Positions 43,426-52,259 of a stretch of 64,000 nt of DNA are shown one piece after another. Where the stretch lies: the NCBI GenBank assembly GCA_021828285.1, contig JAKASG010000003.1:1-64000 (forward strand), given 5' to 3'. The notes below the pieces were generated by a model. The model was not told the DNA's origin. It saw only the letters and a list, made by a program, of their open reading frames with translations, and did not search any database. Both the position numbers and the translations under genes were made by a program. The stretch comes from Acidobacteriota bacterium. Its GTDB lineage: Bacteria > Acidobacteriota > Terriglobia > UBA7540. The stretch's first letter is position 1. Every line of letters begins with the position of its first letter.

Positions 43426-44151
43426 TCAGCGCCCGCTCGCCCGGCCTTCGCTTCTCGCTCCAAGAAAACCATCCACGACCGCGCGGATTTCCTGCTGGAT
43501 TTCCCGCACCGGCCGGTTCGCATTGACGATTTTGATGCGGCCGGGATTTGCGCGCGCGAGCTTCAGATATCCGGCGCGCACGCGCTCGTGAAATGCAATG
43601 CCCTGGCGCTCGAAGCGCGCCTGGACCGATGAACCGGCCCGCTCGCGCCCCTTGGCGCGGCCGAGGGATTGGTTCGGCGGCTGGTCGAGCAGAAGGGTGA
43701 GGTCCGGTTGCGTGTCGCCGCAGATCGCATTGTCGAACGCTCGGACTGTCCCGAATCCGAGCTCGCGCCCACAGCCCTGATAGGCGAACGAGGAGTCGTT
43801 GAACCGGTCGGTCACGACCAGAGCGCCTCGCGCGAGCGCCGGCCGGATCACTTGCTCCAAATGCTGGGCGCGCGCCGCGTACATGAGCGCGAGTTCGGCG
43901 AGCGGCGCAATGCCTTTCGAGCGCGTCGCGAGCAGTATGCGGCGCACTCGCTCGCCGAGCGGCGTTCCTCCCGGTTCTCGCGTTGCCACAACCGGCCGGC
44001 CGCGCCCGCGCAAATAGCGGACCAGCAGGCGATGCTGAGTGCTTTTGCCTGCGCCGTCCGCGCCTTCAAGCGAAATCAGCAGGCCGCGCGACCTCACGCG
44101 CCCGGACGCCGTTCTCTGCGCAGATGATTTTGCTGGGTGTTTTCCCGGCAT
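43426..44151 (-). CDS. tmk: Thymidylate kinase
   Basis: Phosphorylates dTMP to dTDP. 241 residues, slightly long because of a ~25-residue N-terminal extension (MPGKHPAKSSAQRTASGRV). P-loop LEGADGAGKST (~30-40), the TREPGGTPLGERVR substrate motif and DRFNDSSFAYQG (Arg/Tyr dTMP site) are present. The lid region GRERAGSSVQARFERQG follows. The C-terminal end matches tmk structure. First gene of tmk-holB; divergent from recJ (108-base gap). Start could be later than 44151; the P-loop position allows ATG alternatives only within the extension. Confidence 0.93.
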   Translation of the reverse strand: MPGKHPAKSSAQRTASGRVRSRGLLISLEGADGAGKSTQHRLLVRYLRGRGRPVVATREPGGTPLGERVRRILLATRSKGIAPLAELALMYAARAQHLEQVIRPALARGALVVTDRFNDSSFAYQGCGRELGFGTVRAFDNAICGDTQPDLTLLLDQPPNQSLGRAKGRERAGSSVQARFERQGIAFHERVRAGYLKLARANPGRIKIVNANRPVREIQQEIRAVVDGFLGARSEGRASGR

Positions 44152-44259
44152 CGCACACGCATCGTAACACCTTGCCCCGCAGGCTCACAACCCTCTCACT
44201 CGTTTCTCGGTGTGCCTTGCAGCCGCGCGGAGCCTGTGTCAGGATGGCCCTAACGAACC

Positions 44260-45957
44260 ATGCGCTGGGAGCTGACTCCGACGGATCCTGCGGCGGCCGA
44301 AACGCTTCGGCAGGAGCTTGAGATTCCCGCCACGCTCGCCCGTGTAATGGCCGGCCGCGGCTTCGCCGAGCCTGAGCGCGCCTATCAGTTTCTCCATCCC
44401 AGCCTCGACCAGTTGCACGATCCTTTCCGCATGGCCGGCATGCCGGAAGCGGTCGAGCGCCTTCGCCGCGCGATTCATGGGCGGGAAAAAATCCTGATTT
44501 ACGGCGACTACGACGTGGATGGCACCATGGCGGCGGTCGCGCTCCTGACGGCTCTCACGAGCCTCGGCGCGGTAGTCGAGACCTTCATTCCACATCGCAC
44601 GGAAGACGGCTACGGAATGCAAATTCCCGCGATCGAGCGCGCGGCGGCGCAGGGTTTCCGAGTCATCGTCAGCGTGGATACAGGCATCCGCGAGCACCCG
44701 GCTCTCGTCCGCGCCCGCGAACTCGGACTCGATTGCATCGTTACGGATCACCATCTGCCGAAGGAAACTCTTCCGGCCGCCTGTGCCATTTTGAATCCTC
44801 ACCGAAGCGATTGCCGTTATCCCGATAAGAATCTATCGGGCGTCGGCGTCGCGTTCAAGCTGGTTCAGGCGATGATGGGGCCTGAGATGTCCGAGCCGCT
44901 TCTGAAGTCCTATCTGAAGATCATTTCCATCGGCACCATCGCCGATGTCGTTCCCCTGATTGGCGAGAACCGGATTTTCGCGCGATTCGGCCTTGAGGGG
45001 CTCGGACGGCCGCGCCAGCCGGGCCTCGAGGCGCTGATCAAGGTTGCGGGGCTTGAGGGTTCACCCATCACCGCCGGCGACGTGGGCTTTCGCATTGCGC
45101 CGCGTTTGAATGCCGCGGGTCGCATGGAAGACGCGCGCTCCGTCATCGAGCTCTTCAGCGCTACCGATGCAAAGCATGCGGAATCCATTGCCTTGCGGCT
45201 CGACGCTCTCAATCGCGAGCGGCAGCGCATCGAAGACCATATCCTGGCCGCGGCTCTCGATCAGGCGGCTGAGGATTCTGAAATTCCGCGACGCCGCTCG
45301 CTGGTCTTTGCCGGCGAGGGTTGGCACCCCGGAGTCATCGGCATTGTCGCGCAGCGCCTCGCTGAGCGCTTCTACCGGCCGACGCTTGTCGTCGGAATGG
45401 CCGACGGAACGGGCCGCGGCTCGGGACGGTCTATTCCGGGTTTCAATCTGGATCAGGCGCTTGCGGATTCGAGCAATCTCTTCGAGCGGTTCGGCGGCCA
45501 TGCGCAGGCCGGCGGCTTCACCCTTCGCTCCGAGCACGTCCCGGAATTGCGGCGGCGTTTTGAAGCCTATGCGCAGCGTGTGCTTCGCCCGGAAGACCTC
45601 GAACCCAGACTGAGGATTGATGCCGAGGTCGCTCCGCATGATGTGGATTGGCCCCTCCTGAATGCGCTCGACCGGCTCGAGCCTTGCGGCCCGGGCAATC
45701 CGACGCCGGTGCTTCTGGCGCGAGGCTTCACGATCGCCGCGCCACCGCTCGTGCTTCACGAAAAGCATCTAAAATTGAAGGTGAGAGGCGGCGGCAGGAT
45801 TTATGACGCCCTCGCGTGGAACAAGCGGGCGTGGATGAATTCGCTTTCGGCGGGCCAGTGGCTGGATGCGGCTTTCACCCTTGAGGAAAATCATTACCAG
45901 GGCTTTCGCTCGCTTCAGCTCATACTGAAAGATGTGCGCCCGGCGGCTGCGGCCTGA
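44260..45957 (+). CDS. recJ: Single-stranded-DNA exonuclease RecJ
   Basis: 5'-3' single-strand DNA exonuclease for recombinational repair and mismatch repair. 565 residues: DHH motifs YGDYDVDGTMA (81-91, motif I), DTGIREH, VTDHHLPKE with DHH at 163-165 (motif III), and the C-terminal DHHA1 region GRGSGRSIPGFNLDQALADS plus an OB-like end. All metal-binding motifs are intact. First gene of a long plus-strand block; the lptC/lptA-like gene follows 30 bases later. Confidence 0.95.
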   Translation: MRWELTPTDPAAAETLRQELEIPATLARVMAGRGFAEPERAYQFLHPSLDQLHDPFRMAGMPEAVERLRRAIHGREKILIYGDYDVDGTMAAVALLTALTSLGAVVETFIPHRTEDGYGMQIPAIERAAAQGFRVIVSVDTGIREHPALVRARELGLDCIVTDHHLPKETLPAACAILNPHRSDCRYPDKNLSGVGVAFKLVQAMMGPEMSEPLLKSYLKIISIGTIADVVPLIGENRIFARFGLEGLGRPRQPGLEALIKVAGLEGSPITAGDVGFRIAPRLNAAGRMEDARSVIELFSATDAKHAESIALRLDALNRERQRIEDHILAAALDQAAEDSEIPRRRSLVFAGEGWHPGVIGIVAQRLAERFYRPTLVVGMADGTGRGSGRSIPGFNLDQALADSSNLFERFGGHAQAGGFTLRSEHVPELRRRFEAYAQRVLRPEDLEPRLRIDAEVAPHDVDWPLLNALDRLEPCGPGNPTPVLLARGFTIAAPPLVLHEKHLKLKVRGGGRIYDALAWNKRAWMNSLSAGQWLDAAFTLEENHYQGFRSLQLILKDVRPAAAA

Positions 45958-45987
45958 GCCGCTCGAGCGCAGCGGGAAAACGCGACG

Positions 45988-48366
45988 ATGGATTCGAAGC
46001 TCCCAGACACCGCGAAACTGGCGGCGCGGCAGAAACGGCGGCAAAAGTGGGCAAGGCGGGGTGTTGCCGCGGCGCTCGCAGTTTCCGCGGCAACCGTCTT
46101 CGCGTTCTATTGGCTCGGCCGCAAGCACGCCGCCCCGCCAGCCGCCCCGCCGCCGCACCCGGTTCCCCGCGGCGTTCGCCAGCAGCTCACAGGCTTCACG
46201 ATGACCCGCTCCGAACGTAACCGCCAGATTTTCCGCATTCAAGCCGCGCGCACGCTCGATTTGAAGCAGGGCGGGACGGTGATACTTCAGGACGTTCTCG
46301 TCAAATTCTACGGCGAGCCCGGAGGCCAATCCGACCTTCTTCGCACTGAGCAAGCCGAATACAACGCGCTTTCCGGCGATCTCTTCACTTCACGAAATGT
46401 GGAACTCGAGCTGAACGTTCCCCCTTCTGCTTCCTTCGCGCCGGCCGCGAAGCCAGCCAAAACTACTCGCGCCTCCTCCAGCACGCCTTTGCTCGTCAAG
46501 ACATCCCGCGTCTCCTATCGCCGGCAGGATTCCCTCATCAGGACGGACGCGCCCGTCAAGTTTCAGGTGGGCGCCATCATCGGCACGGCGCAGGGCCTCA
46601 CTTTTGATACGAGGAACGGCGAGCTCGACCTGATGAAAGACATCGCTGCCAAGTTCGCTTCCCCTACGGGCAAGCTTTCGGCGTTTCCCGTGCACCTGAC
46701 GGCGGCTCATCTGCATTATTCGAAAGAGGAGCGGACTGCGCTCCTCACCGGACCGGTCACAATAACCGAAGGATCTTGGAAGGTTACCGCCGGCGATGCG
46801 GTGATTGGCCTCAACGCTCAAAACCAGGTGACTGCGGTTTCGCTTTCAGAGGGCATTACGGGTAACGAGCATGGCCCATCGGGCGTGGCGAGCTTCAATG
46901 CTCGGGGAGCGAACCTCCATTTTCTGCCGGGCGGCGGACTTCGAAGCCTTCTGGCTGAGGGTAAGGTCAGCGGCAGAAACCAGCAAGAGGGGAATCTCAG
47001 TTTCCTTCAAGCGGACCGGGTCGAAATTGAATTCTCCGGACCGCAAGCGAAACCCGCCGCAGCAAACCTTCAAGGGAACGTGGTATTGACCTTCCTGCCC
47101 GCTTCTTCGCGCAACGCCTCGGCGGCTGTCCCGAATCAATTTTCGGCCGATGCGGCGGGTCAGGAGAAGCTTGTTTGCCAGAATCTAACTCTCCTTTTTC
47201 GCTCCGGCGGCCGAAGTCTTAGGCGCGCAGCGACGAGCGGGCCTGGAACCGTAACGATTTATCCGAGAGGCGCGGAGACGGGCGGCCGCGTGATTGACGC
47301 CGGCCGTTTCGCAATGGATTTCGACCATCAAAGTCGAATTCGTACGCTCATCGGAAGTGAGGGCACGAAAGTGACATTGTTGCCCACCCCAGCACGCGGG
47401 GCGAAAAGCTCGCCGGTGATTACGACTGCGCAGGATTTGACGGCTGAATTCAATCCGCAAACGCAGGTCCTGACGAGCATGACTCAGCAAGGCAATTTTC
47501 GATTTCAACAGAGCGAATGGCGTGGCTTCGCGTCGTCCGCAACTTATTCCTCCTCGGGACAGAGCGTCACGTTGACGGGAGAGCCGCGGATTAAAAACGC
47601 CGGCACCTGGGCTCAGGCGCGCCACGTTCGAATGGATTTGCAGCAGGATCGAGCCGTCGCCTGGGGCCGCGTCCAGGTGAGCGAATCCCAGACGGGCGGG
47701 AGCGCGGCGGATGAGCAGGCTTCCACACTGCCGGCGAGCGTCCTTGCCGACCGCGCGGTCTTCAATTGGAAGGATAACGTCGCTGATTACGAGGGCCATG
47801 TGCGCGCCTGGCGGGATGACGACGTGCTGGAAGCGCCTTCGCTCGAAGTCGACCGCTTGAACCGTCAGCTTATCGCTGGCTCGGGCGTAGTTTCTTCATT
47901 TCTCGAGCCCGCGGCCTCAATGGCCGGCCGGCCGGCGCCCACTGGCCGCGATTCCCGCCTGCCCGTCACCGTACGGGCGCGCCATCTCACTTACAGCGAC
48001 CGAACCGGCACAGCCGTTTATCAGGGGGATGTGCGGCTCGCGACCGAAGGCGCCACCCTTCGCTCGGATCGAATGGAGGTTCACGTGGCGCGCGGCCAGG
48101 GCGGGAATGGCGTGGCGCTCGAGAGGGCAGTCGCCACAGGCCACGTCCGGGTGACGGAACCCGGGCGCCGCGCGACAGGCGATCGCGCCGTTTACACGGC
48201 GCAGGACGGCAAGATCGTGCTGACGGGCGGTCCGCCGCGCCTCACGGACGCATCGAAAGGCCTTGTGACCGGCCGGCGTTTGACATTCTTTATCCGCGGT
48301 GATAGGTTGCTCGTGGATGGGGGGAACGGATCACCCGCCGTCACCACTCACCGCGTCGCCCAATGA
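45988..48366 (+). CDS. LptC-LptA fusion-like LPS transport protein
   Basis: A 792-residue bitopic protein. It has a basic N-terminus and TM at ~27-44 (VAAALAVSAATVFAFYWLG), then an LptC-like periplasmic domain (~60-240: LTGFTMTRSERNRQIFRIQA, LRTEQAEYNALSGDLFTSRN). Several OstA/LptA-type beta-jellyroll repeats follow, ending with a strong LptA domain (~650-785: VRARHLTYSDRTGTAVYQGD, ALERAVATGHVRVTEPGRRA). LptC anchors the LptBFG transporter and LptA bridges the periplasm, so the protein likely combines both. lptB follows 6 bases later, confirming the LPS-export context. Such long OstA-like proteins are known in Acidobacteriota, but the fusion details are inferred. Confidence 0.85.
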   Translation: MDSKLPDTAKLAARQKRRQKWARRGVAAALAVSAATVFAFYWLGRKHAAPPAAPPPHPVPRGVRQQLTGFTMTRSERNRQIFRIQAARTLDLKQGGTVILQDVLVKFYGEPGGQSDLLRTEQAEYNALSGDLFTSRNVELELNVPPSASFAPAAKPAKTTRASSSTPLLVKTSRVSYRRQDSLIRTDAPVKFQVGAIIGTAQGLTFDTRNGELDLMKDIAAKFASPTGKLSAFPVHLTAAHLHYSKEERTALLTGPVTITEGSWKVTAGDAVIGLNAQNQVTAVSLSEGITGNEHGPSGVASFNARGANLHFLPGGGLRSLLAEGKVSGRNQQEGNLSFLQADRVEIEFSGPQAKPAAANLQGNVVLTFLPASSRNASAAVPNQFSADAAGQEKLVCQNLTLLFRSGGRSLRRAATSGPGTVTIYPRGAETGGRVIDAGRFAMDFDHQSRIRTLIGSEGTKVTLLPTPARGAKSSPVITTAQDLTAEFNPQTQVLTSMTQQGNFRFQQSEWRGFASSATYSSSGQSVTLTGEPRIKNAGTWAQARHVRMDLQQDRAVAWGRVQVSESQTGGSAADEQASTLPASVLADRAVFNWKDNVADYEGHVRAWRDDDVLEAPSLEVDRLNRQLIAGSGVVSSFLEPAASMAGRPAPTGRDSRLPVTVRARHLTYSDRTGTAVYQGDVRLATEGATLRSDRMEVHVARGQGGNGVALERAVATGHVRVTEPGRRATGDRAVYTAQDGKIVLTGGPPRLTDASKGLVTGRRLTFFIRGDRLLVDGGNGSPAVTTHRVAQ

Positions 48367-48372
48367 GCCCCC

Positions 48373-49101
48373 ATGCAGACGCTCGCCACATTCGAGCTTA
48401 CGAAGTCCTATAAGGGCCGCAAGGTTGTTGACAACATCAGCATCGAAATCAGCCAGGGTGAGGTGGTCGGGCTGCTCGGCCCGAATGGCGCGGGGAAGAC
48501 GACGACTTTTCAGTTGATCGTTGGGCTGGCTTCTCCCGATTCCGGCCGGGTGCTTCTCAACCGCGCCGACGTCACGCATCTTCCCATGTATTTGCGCGCG
48601 CGCAACGGGATCAGCTATCTCCCCCAGGAGCCTTCGATCTTCCGCAAGCTCACGGTCGAGGAAAATCTCCTCGCCGTGCTTGAGACTTTGCCGCTCCATG
48701 ACCGTCAGCGCCGCGAACGGATGGAGGAACTGATCGCCCTCCTTGGCCTCGAAAAGGTCCGGAGAAATTATGGCTATCAATTGTCGGGCGGAGAGCGCCG
48801 CCGCGTTGAGATTGCGCGCTCGCTCGTGATTTCTCCCTCCTTCATGCTCCTCGATGAGCCGTTTTCCGGCATCGATCCGCTTGCGGTACTCGATATTCAG
48901 GACATCGTCGTGCGCCTGAAAGGCTCCGGTATCGGAGTTCTGGTGACGGATCATAACGTGCCGGAGACGCTGCAAGTTACCGACCGCGCATATATAATTA
49001 TGGGGGGCAGGATATTCCGCTCTGGAACGCCGGAGGAACTGGGCAACGACTCGGAAGTCAAACGGTTTTACCTCGGCGAGAAGTTTCGGTTGGCAATCTG
49101 A
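48373..49101 (+). CDS. lptB: LPS export ABC transporter ATP-binding protein
   Basis: Cytoplasmic ATPase of the LptBFG complex, which lifts LPS from the inner membrane to the LptC-LptA bridge. 242 residues: Walker [13 protein letters not shown], LptB-typical [18 protein letters not shown], signature [15 protein letters not shown], Walker [18 protein letters not shown], and the C-terminal VTDHNV histidine. Overlaps rpoN by one base (TGATG). lptF and lptG are not in the window. Confidence 0.96.
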   Translation: MQTLATFELTKSYKGRKVVDNISIEISQGEVVGLLGPNGAGKTTTFQLIVGLASPDSGRVLLNRADVTHLPMYLRARNGISYLPQEPSIFRKLTVEENLLAVLETLPLHDRQRRERMEELIALLGLEKVRRNYGYQLSGGERRRVEIARSLVISPSFMLLDEPFSGIDPLAVLDIQDIVVRLKGSGIGVLVTDHNVPETLQVTDRAYIIMGGRIFRSGTPEELGNDSEVKRFYLGEKFRLAI

Positions 49102-50621
49102 TGGGCAACTATGAGCCGAGAATCGGACTGAGCCTCAAAGTCGCGCAGAAACAGATTCTGACGCCGGGCTTGGTGCAAATGGTTCGCCTCCTGCAGCTCA
49201 ACAATCTTGAGCTGACGGAAGCGATCAACGAAGAATTGATGGCGAATCCCGTCCTCGAGGTGGTTTCCGACGCGGCGCCCTCCGCTGACGAAACGCAAAA
49301 GGACCCGCTTGAGGTTCTGCCTTCAGGGAACGGAAACGCCCAAGCGGATGGCGATGAGAAGCGCGACTCGTTTGAGGAGACCGATTTCGGAAATTTCTTT
49401 TCCGAATACCTGGATCCCGGTCACAAGTCGCCGACCGCAGAAATTCCGGATGGGCTTCTGGAAGGCGGAGGGTTTCACACCGAAGGTGGCAGCGACTTTC
49501 TCGAGGCGGAAGTTGCCGAGCCGGTTACGTACGAAAATTTCCTTTCCCAACCCGCGTCCCTGCACGACCATCTCGAGTGGCAATTGAGCCTGAGCGATTG
49601 CACGGAGGCCGTGCGCCGGGCGGCTTATTCGGTCATCGGCAATCTCAACGAGGACGGATACCTCGCCGCGACGCTTGAAGAAGTCGTGCGAAGCGGCGGC
49701 CACCTGACGGAAGACGTGGAAAAGGCGCTCGTTCTCGTGCAGACATTCGATCCGCCGGGCGTCGCAGCCCGCGATTTGCAGGAGTGCCTGCTCATTCAGC
49801 TCCGCTCCTATCCGGCCGAAAGCAAGCTGGCGCAGCAGATCGTCCAGGACCATATGAAGCAGCTCGAAAACCGGCAGTACCGCGAGATCGCGCGGGCGCT
49901 CGACCGGCCGCCTCATCTCATCGAGCGCGCGGTCGAGCTGATTCGCAATCTCGATCCCCGCCCCGGCCTCCGTTACAACAAGGCCGATCCGAAGACCGTC
50001 CGCCCCGATGTTTACATCTTGAAGCAAGGCGACGAATATCTGGTGCGCTTCGACCAGCAGGGGTCGCCGCATTTGCGCATCAGCCCCCGTTACCGGCGCA
50101 TGCTGCGGGAAAACGCCGGCGACCGCGAGCTGCGCAATTACATCAAGGAGCGGTGCAACTCCGCCTTGCAGTTGATGAAGAATATCGAGCAGCGGAAGCA
50201 TACCATCGTGCGCGTGTGCGAGCTGATCATCCGGCGGCAGCGCGAATTTCTGGATAAAGGCATCGCTTATCTTCGCCCCATGATGATCAAGGAAATCGCC
50301 GAGGAGCTCGGTGTGCATCCTTCGACGGTCAGCCGTGCTGTGGCCAGCAAGTATGCGCACACGCCGCAGGGCGTTTTCGAATTACGCTACTTCTTTTCGG
50401 AATCCGTGCAAGGCCCGGCGGGCGGCGCAACATCTCTGATCAACTTGAAACGGCTGGTGAAAGAAATCATCGAACGCGAGGACAGCGTCCATCCGCTGAC
50501 CGACGAGCAAATCACCGCCCTCCTGCACCAGCAGGGATTCAGCGTCACACGGCGCACGGTCGCCAAATATCGCGAGGACATGCGAATTCCGAGCACCCAC
50601 CACCGACGGGTCAGACCTTGA
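49101..50621 (+). CDS. rpoN: RNA polymerase sigma-54 factor
   Basis: Sigma factor for -24/-12 promoters that need an AAA+ activator. 506 residues: region I (Gln/Leu-rich, about 1-50: LSLKVAQKQILTPGLVQMVR), an acidic, variable region II, the core-binding domain (about 110-300), a helix-turn-helix, and the C-terminal RpoN box TRRTVAKYREDMRIP. Start overlaps the lptB stop. lptB-rpoN-hpf-rapZ neighbouring is standard in Gram-negative bacteria. NtrC-type activators are not in this window. Confidence 0.96.
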   Translation: MGNYEPRIGLSLKVAQKQILTPGLVQMVRLLQLNNLELTEAINEELMANPVLEVVSDAAPSADETQKDPLEVLPSGNGNAQADGDEKRDSFEETDFGNFFSEYLDPGHKSPTAEIPDGLLEGGGFHTEGGSDFLEAEVAEPVTYENFLSQPASLHDHLEWQLSLSDCTEAVRRAAYSVIGNLNEDGYLAATLEEVVRSGGHLTEDVEKALVLVQTFDPPGVAARDLQECLLIQLRSYPAESKLAQQIVQDHMKQLENRQYREIARALDRPPHLIERAVELIRNLDPRPGLRYNKADPKTVRPDVYILKQGDEYLVRFDQQGSPHLRISPRYRRMLRENAGDRELRNYIKERCNSALQLMKNIEQRKHTIVRVCELIIRRQREFLDKGIAYLRPMMIKEIAEELGVHPSTVSRAVASKYAHTPQGVFELRYFFSESVQGPAGGATSLINLKRLVKEIIEREDSVHPLTDEQITALLHQQGFSVTRRTVAKYREDMRIPSTHHRRVRP

Positions 50622-50662
50622 GCGCCCGCAGAACATCCGCTTCCGGCTCCCGGAGGATTTCC

Positions 50663-51199
50663 ATGAAGATCGAATTCACAGGACGTCAAATGAATGTGAC
50701 GCCTGATCTGCAGGCGTTCGCCGAAGAGCACATGAAAAAATTGCGCCGCATCCTTCGGAGTGCGCCGGAAGTCCACGCCATCCTCACCGCGGAAAAGCAC
50801 CGGCGCAAAGCCGAATTCACGCTGAAGTTCCGCGACCATACGCTTATCGGTATCGAGGAAACGCACGACGCCCGCGCTTCCATCAAAGGCGCGATTGAAA
50901 AAATCGAGCGCCAGGCCGTTCGCCTTTTCGAACGCCGCCGCTCCCGCAAGCGCCGACCCAGGCCTTCGACCGCCGTCTTGTTCAACGTGCTTTCTCCGGC
51001 CAGCCACGATCACGAGGATCGTCAGCCGCTTGAAGTGGAGCGTGTTCCGCTCAAACCTCTAAGCGTTGGCGAAGCGATCGAATGCCTCGATGAGGCTTCT
51101 CGCGGCGTGGTGGTTTTTCGCAACGCGGAAACGGAGCGTGTCAACGTCGTCTTTCGCGCGCCGGACGGCCGGCTGACACTGATCGAGCCGGTCTCATAG
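50663..51199 (+). CDS. hpf: Ribosome hibernation-promoting factor, long form
   Basis: Binds the 30S subunit in stationary phase and dimerises ribosomes into inactive 100S particles. The start at 50663 follows GGAGGATTT nicely; the longer frame from 50618 adds 15 basic residues with no ribosome site. 178 residues: N-terminal S30AE domain (~1-95, MKIEFTGRQMNVTPDLQAFA) and the C-terminal long-HPF dimerisation domain (~120-178, SVGEAIECLDEASRGVVVFR), separated by a basic linker (ERRRSRKRRPRP). Next to rpoN as usual. Confidence 0.93.
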   Translation: MKIEFTGRQMNVTPDLQAFAEEHMKKLRRILRSAPEVHAILTAEKHRRKAEFTLKFRDHTLIGIEETHDARASIKGAIEKIERQAVRLFERRRSRKRRPRPSTAVLFNVLSPASHDHEDRQPLEVERVPLKPLSVGEAIECLDEASRGVVVFRNAETERVNVVFRAPDGRLTLIEPVS

Positions 51200-51347
51200 A
51201 GGCGTCGCTTTGCAGCGACTGTGCTGGCTCGCGGAGACGGTGCAGACTTCCCGTCGTTCGTGAGCTGGGCGCCTCCGGAGATTTTTCTCTCGCGCAGACG
51301 CAAATCGGCCGGGTCGCCTTCGCTCCGTGGCACTGGTTTCGAAGTCC

Positions 51348-52241
51348 ATGAAAAAGCTGCTCAGAAAAAAGTCTGCTCGCCAGTTTGTCGTGATTACTGG
51401 CATGAGCGGCTCGGGCAAGGGCTCCGTCCTCAGGAACTTCGAGGACCTCGGCTATTATTGCGTAGACCATCTGCCGGTAAATCTCGTCCCGAACTTCGCC
51501 GATTTTTGCGCTGCGCCGGGCAGCGACATCGACCGCGCCGCCGTCGTCGTGGACATTCGCGAGGGGGAAGCGCTCAGCCGCCTTCCGGACATCTATCACA
51601 GCCTGCACCGCAACGGCCTGCATTCTTCGCTCGTTTTCCTTGAAGCCTCAGACGCCGCGCTCCTTCGCCGCTTTGAGGAGACTCGCCGCCCGCATCCTTT
51701 GGGCCGCGATTTGCCGGTTCGCCAGGAGATTCGCCTGGAGCGCATGCTTTTGAAGCCCATGCGGCGTCTCGCCACTGTCGTCATTGACACAACCCGCATG
51801 AACGTCCACGAGCTGCGTGACTCGATCGAGGCGCGTTTTGGCGCGCGGCGAAACCGCATGGCGATGCTCATTTCCGTGTTGTCTTTCGGATTTCGTTACG
51901 GCGTCCCTGCTGATGCGGACATGGTTTTTGATGTGCGCTTCCTGCCCAATCCCAATTTCGTGGCCGGCCTGAAGAACAAAACCGGCCGCAGCCCCGCGGT
52001 GCGCAAGTTCATGGATTCTTATCCCGAAACGCGCGAGTTCGTTCGCCGTCTGATGGAATGGCTGCTTTATCTCATGCCGGGTTTCATTCGCGAAGGCAAG
52101 AGCTATCTAACCGTCGCCATCGGCTGCACGGGCGGGCGGCATCGCTCCGTTGCCATCGCCGAGCAAGTTGCCGCCCAGCTTGCGGCCGAGGGTTACAAGG
52201 TGAAGAGTTCGCACCGCGACCTCGGCCGCGCGGGCGCTTGA
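51348..52241 (+). CDS. rapZ: RNase adapter protein RapZ
   Basis: P-loop protein that in E. coli guides RNase E to GlmZ sRNA and controls amino-sugar supply. From the ATG at 51348 it has 297 residues; the GTG at 51327 is an alternative. Walker A GMSGSGKGS (18-26), DLGYYCVDHLPVNL, and the C-terminal domain with SFGFRYGVPADADMVFDVRF and TVAIGCTGGRHRSV, which binds GlcN6P/nucleotide in the family. rpoN-hpf-rapZ is conserved, but hprK, often present between hpf and rapZ in Acidobacteriota and other phyla, is missing here. The gap 51200-51347 is a 148-base stretch without a gene. Confidence 0.93.
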   Translation: MKKLLRKKSARQFVVITGMSGSGKGSVLRNFEDLGYYCVDHLPVNLVPNFADFCAAPGSDIDRAAVVVDIREGEALSRLPDIYHSLHRNGLHSSLVFLEASDAALLRRFEETRRPHPLGRDLPVRQEIRLERMLLKPMRRLATVVIDTTRMNVHELRDSIEARFGARRNRMAMLISVLSFGFRYGVPADADMVFDVRFLPNPNFVAGLKNKTGRSPAVRKFMDSYPETREFVRRLMEWLLYLMPGFIREGKSYLTVAIGCTGGRHRSVAIAEQVAAQLAAEGYKVKSSHRDLGRAGA

Positions 52242-52259
52242 TCGAGAGGAGATTCGTTT

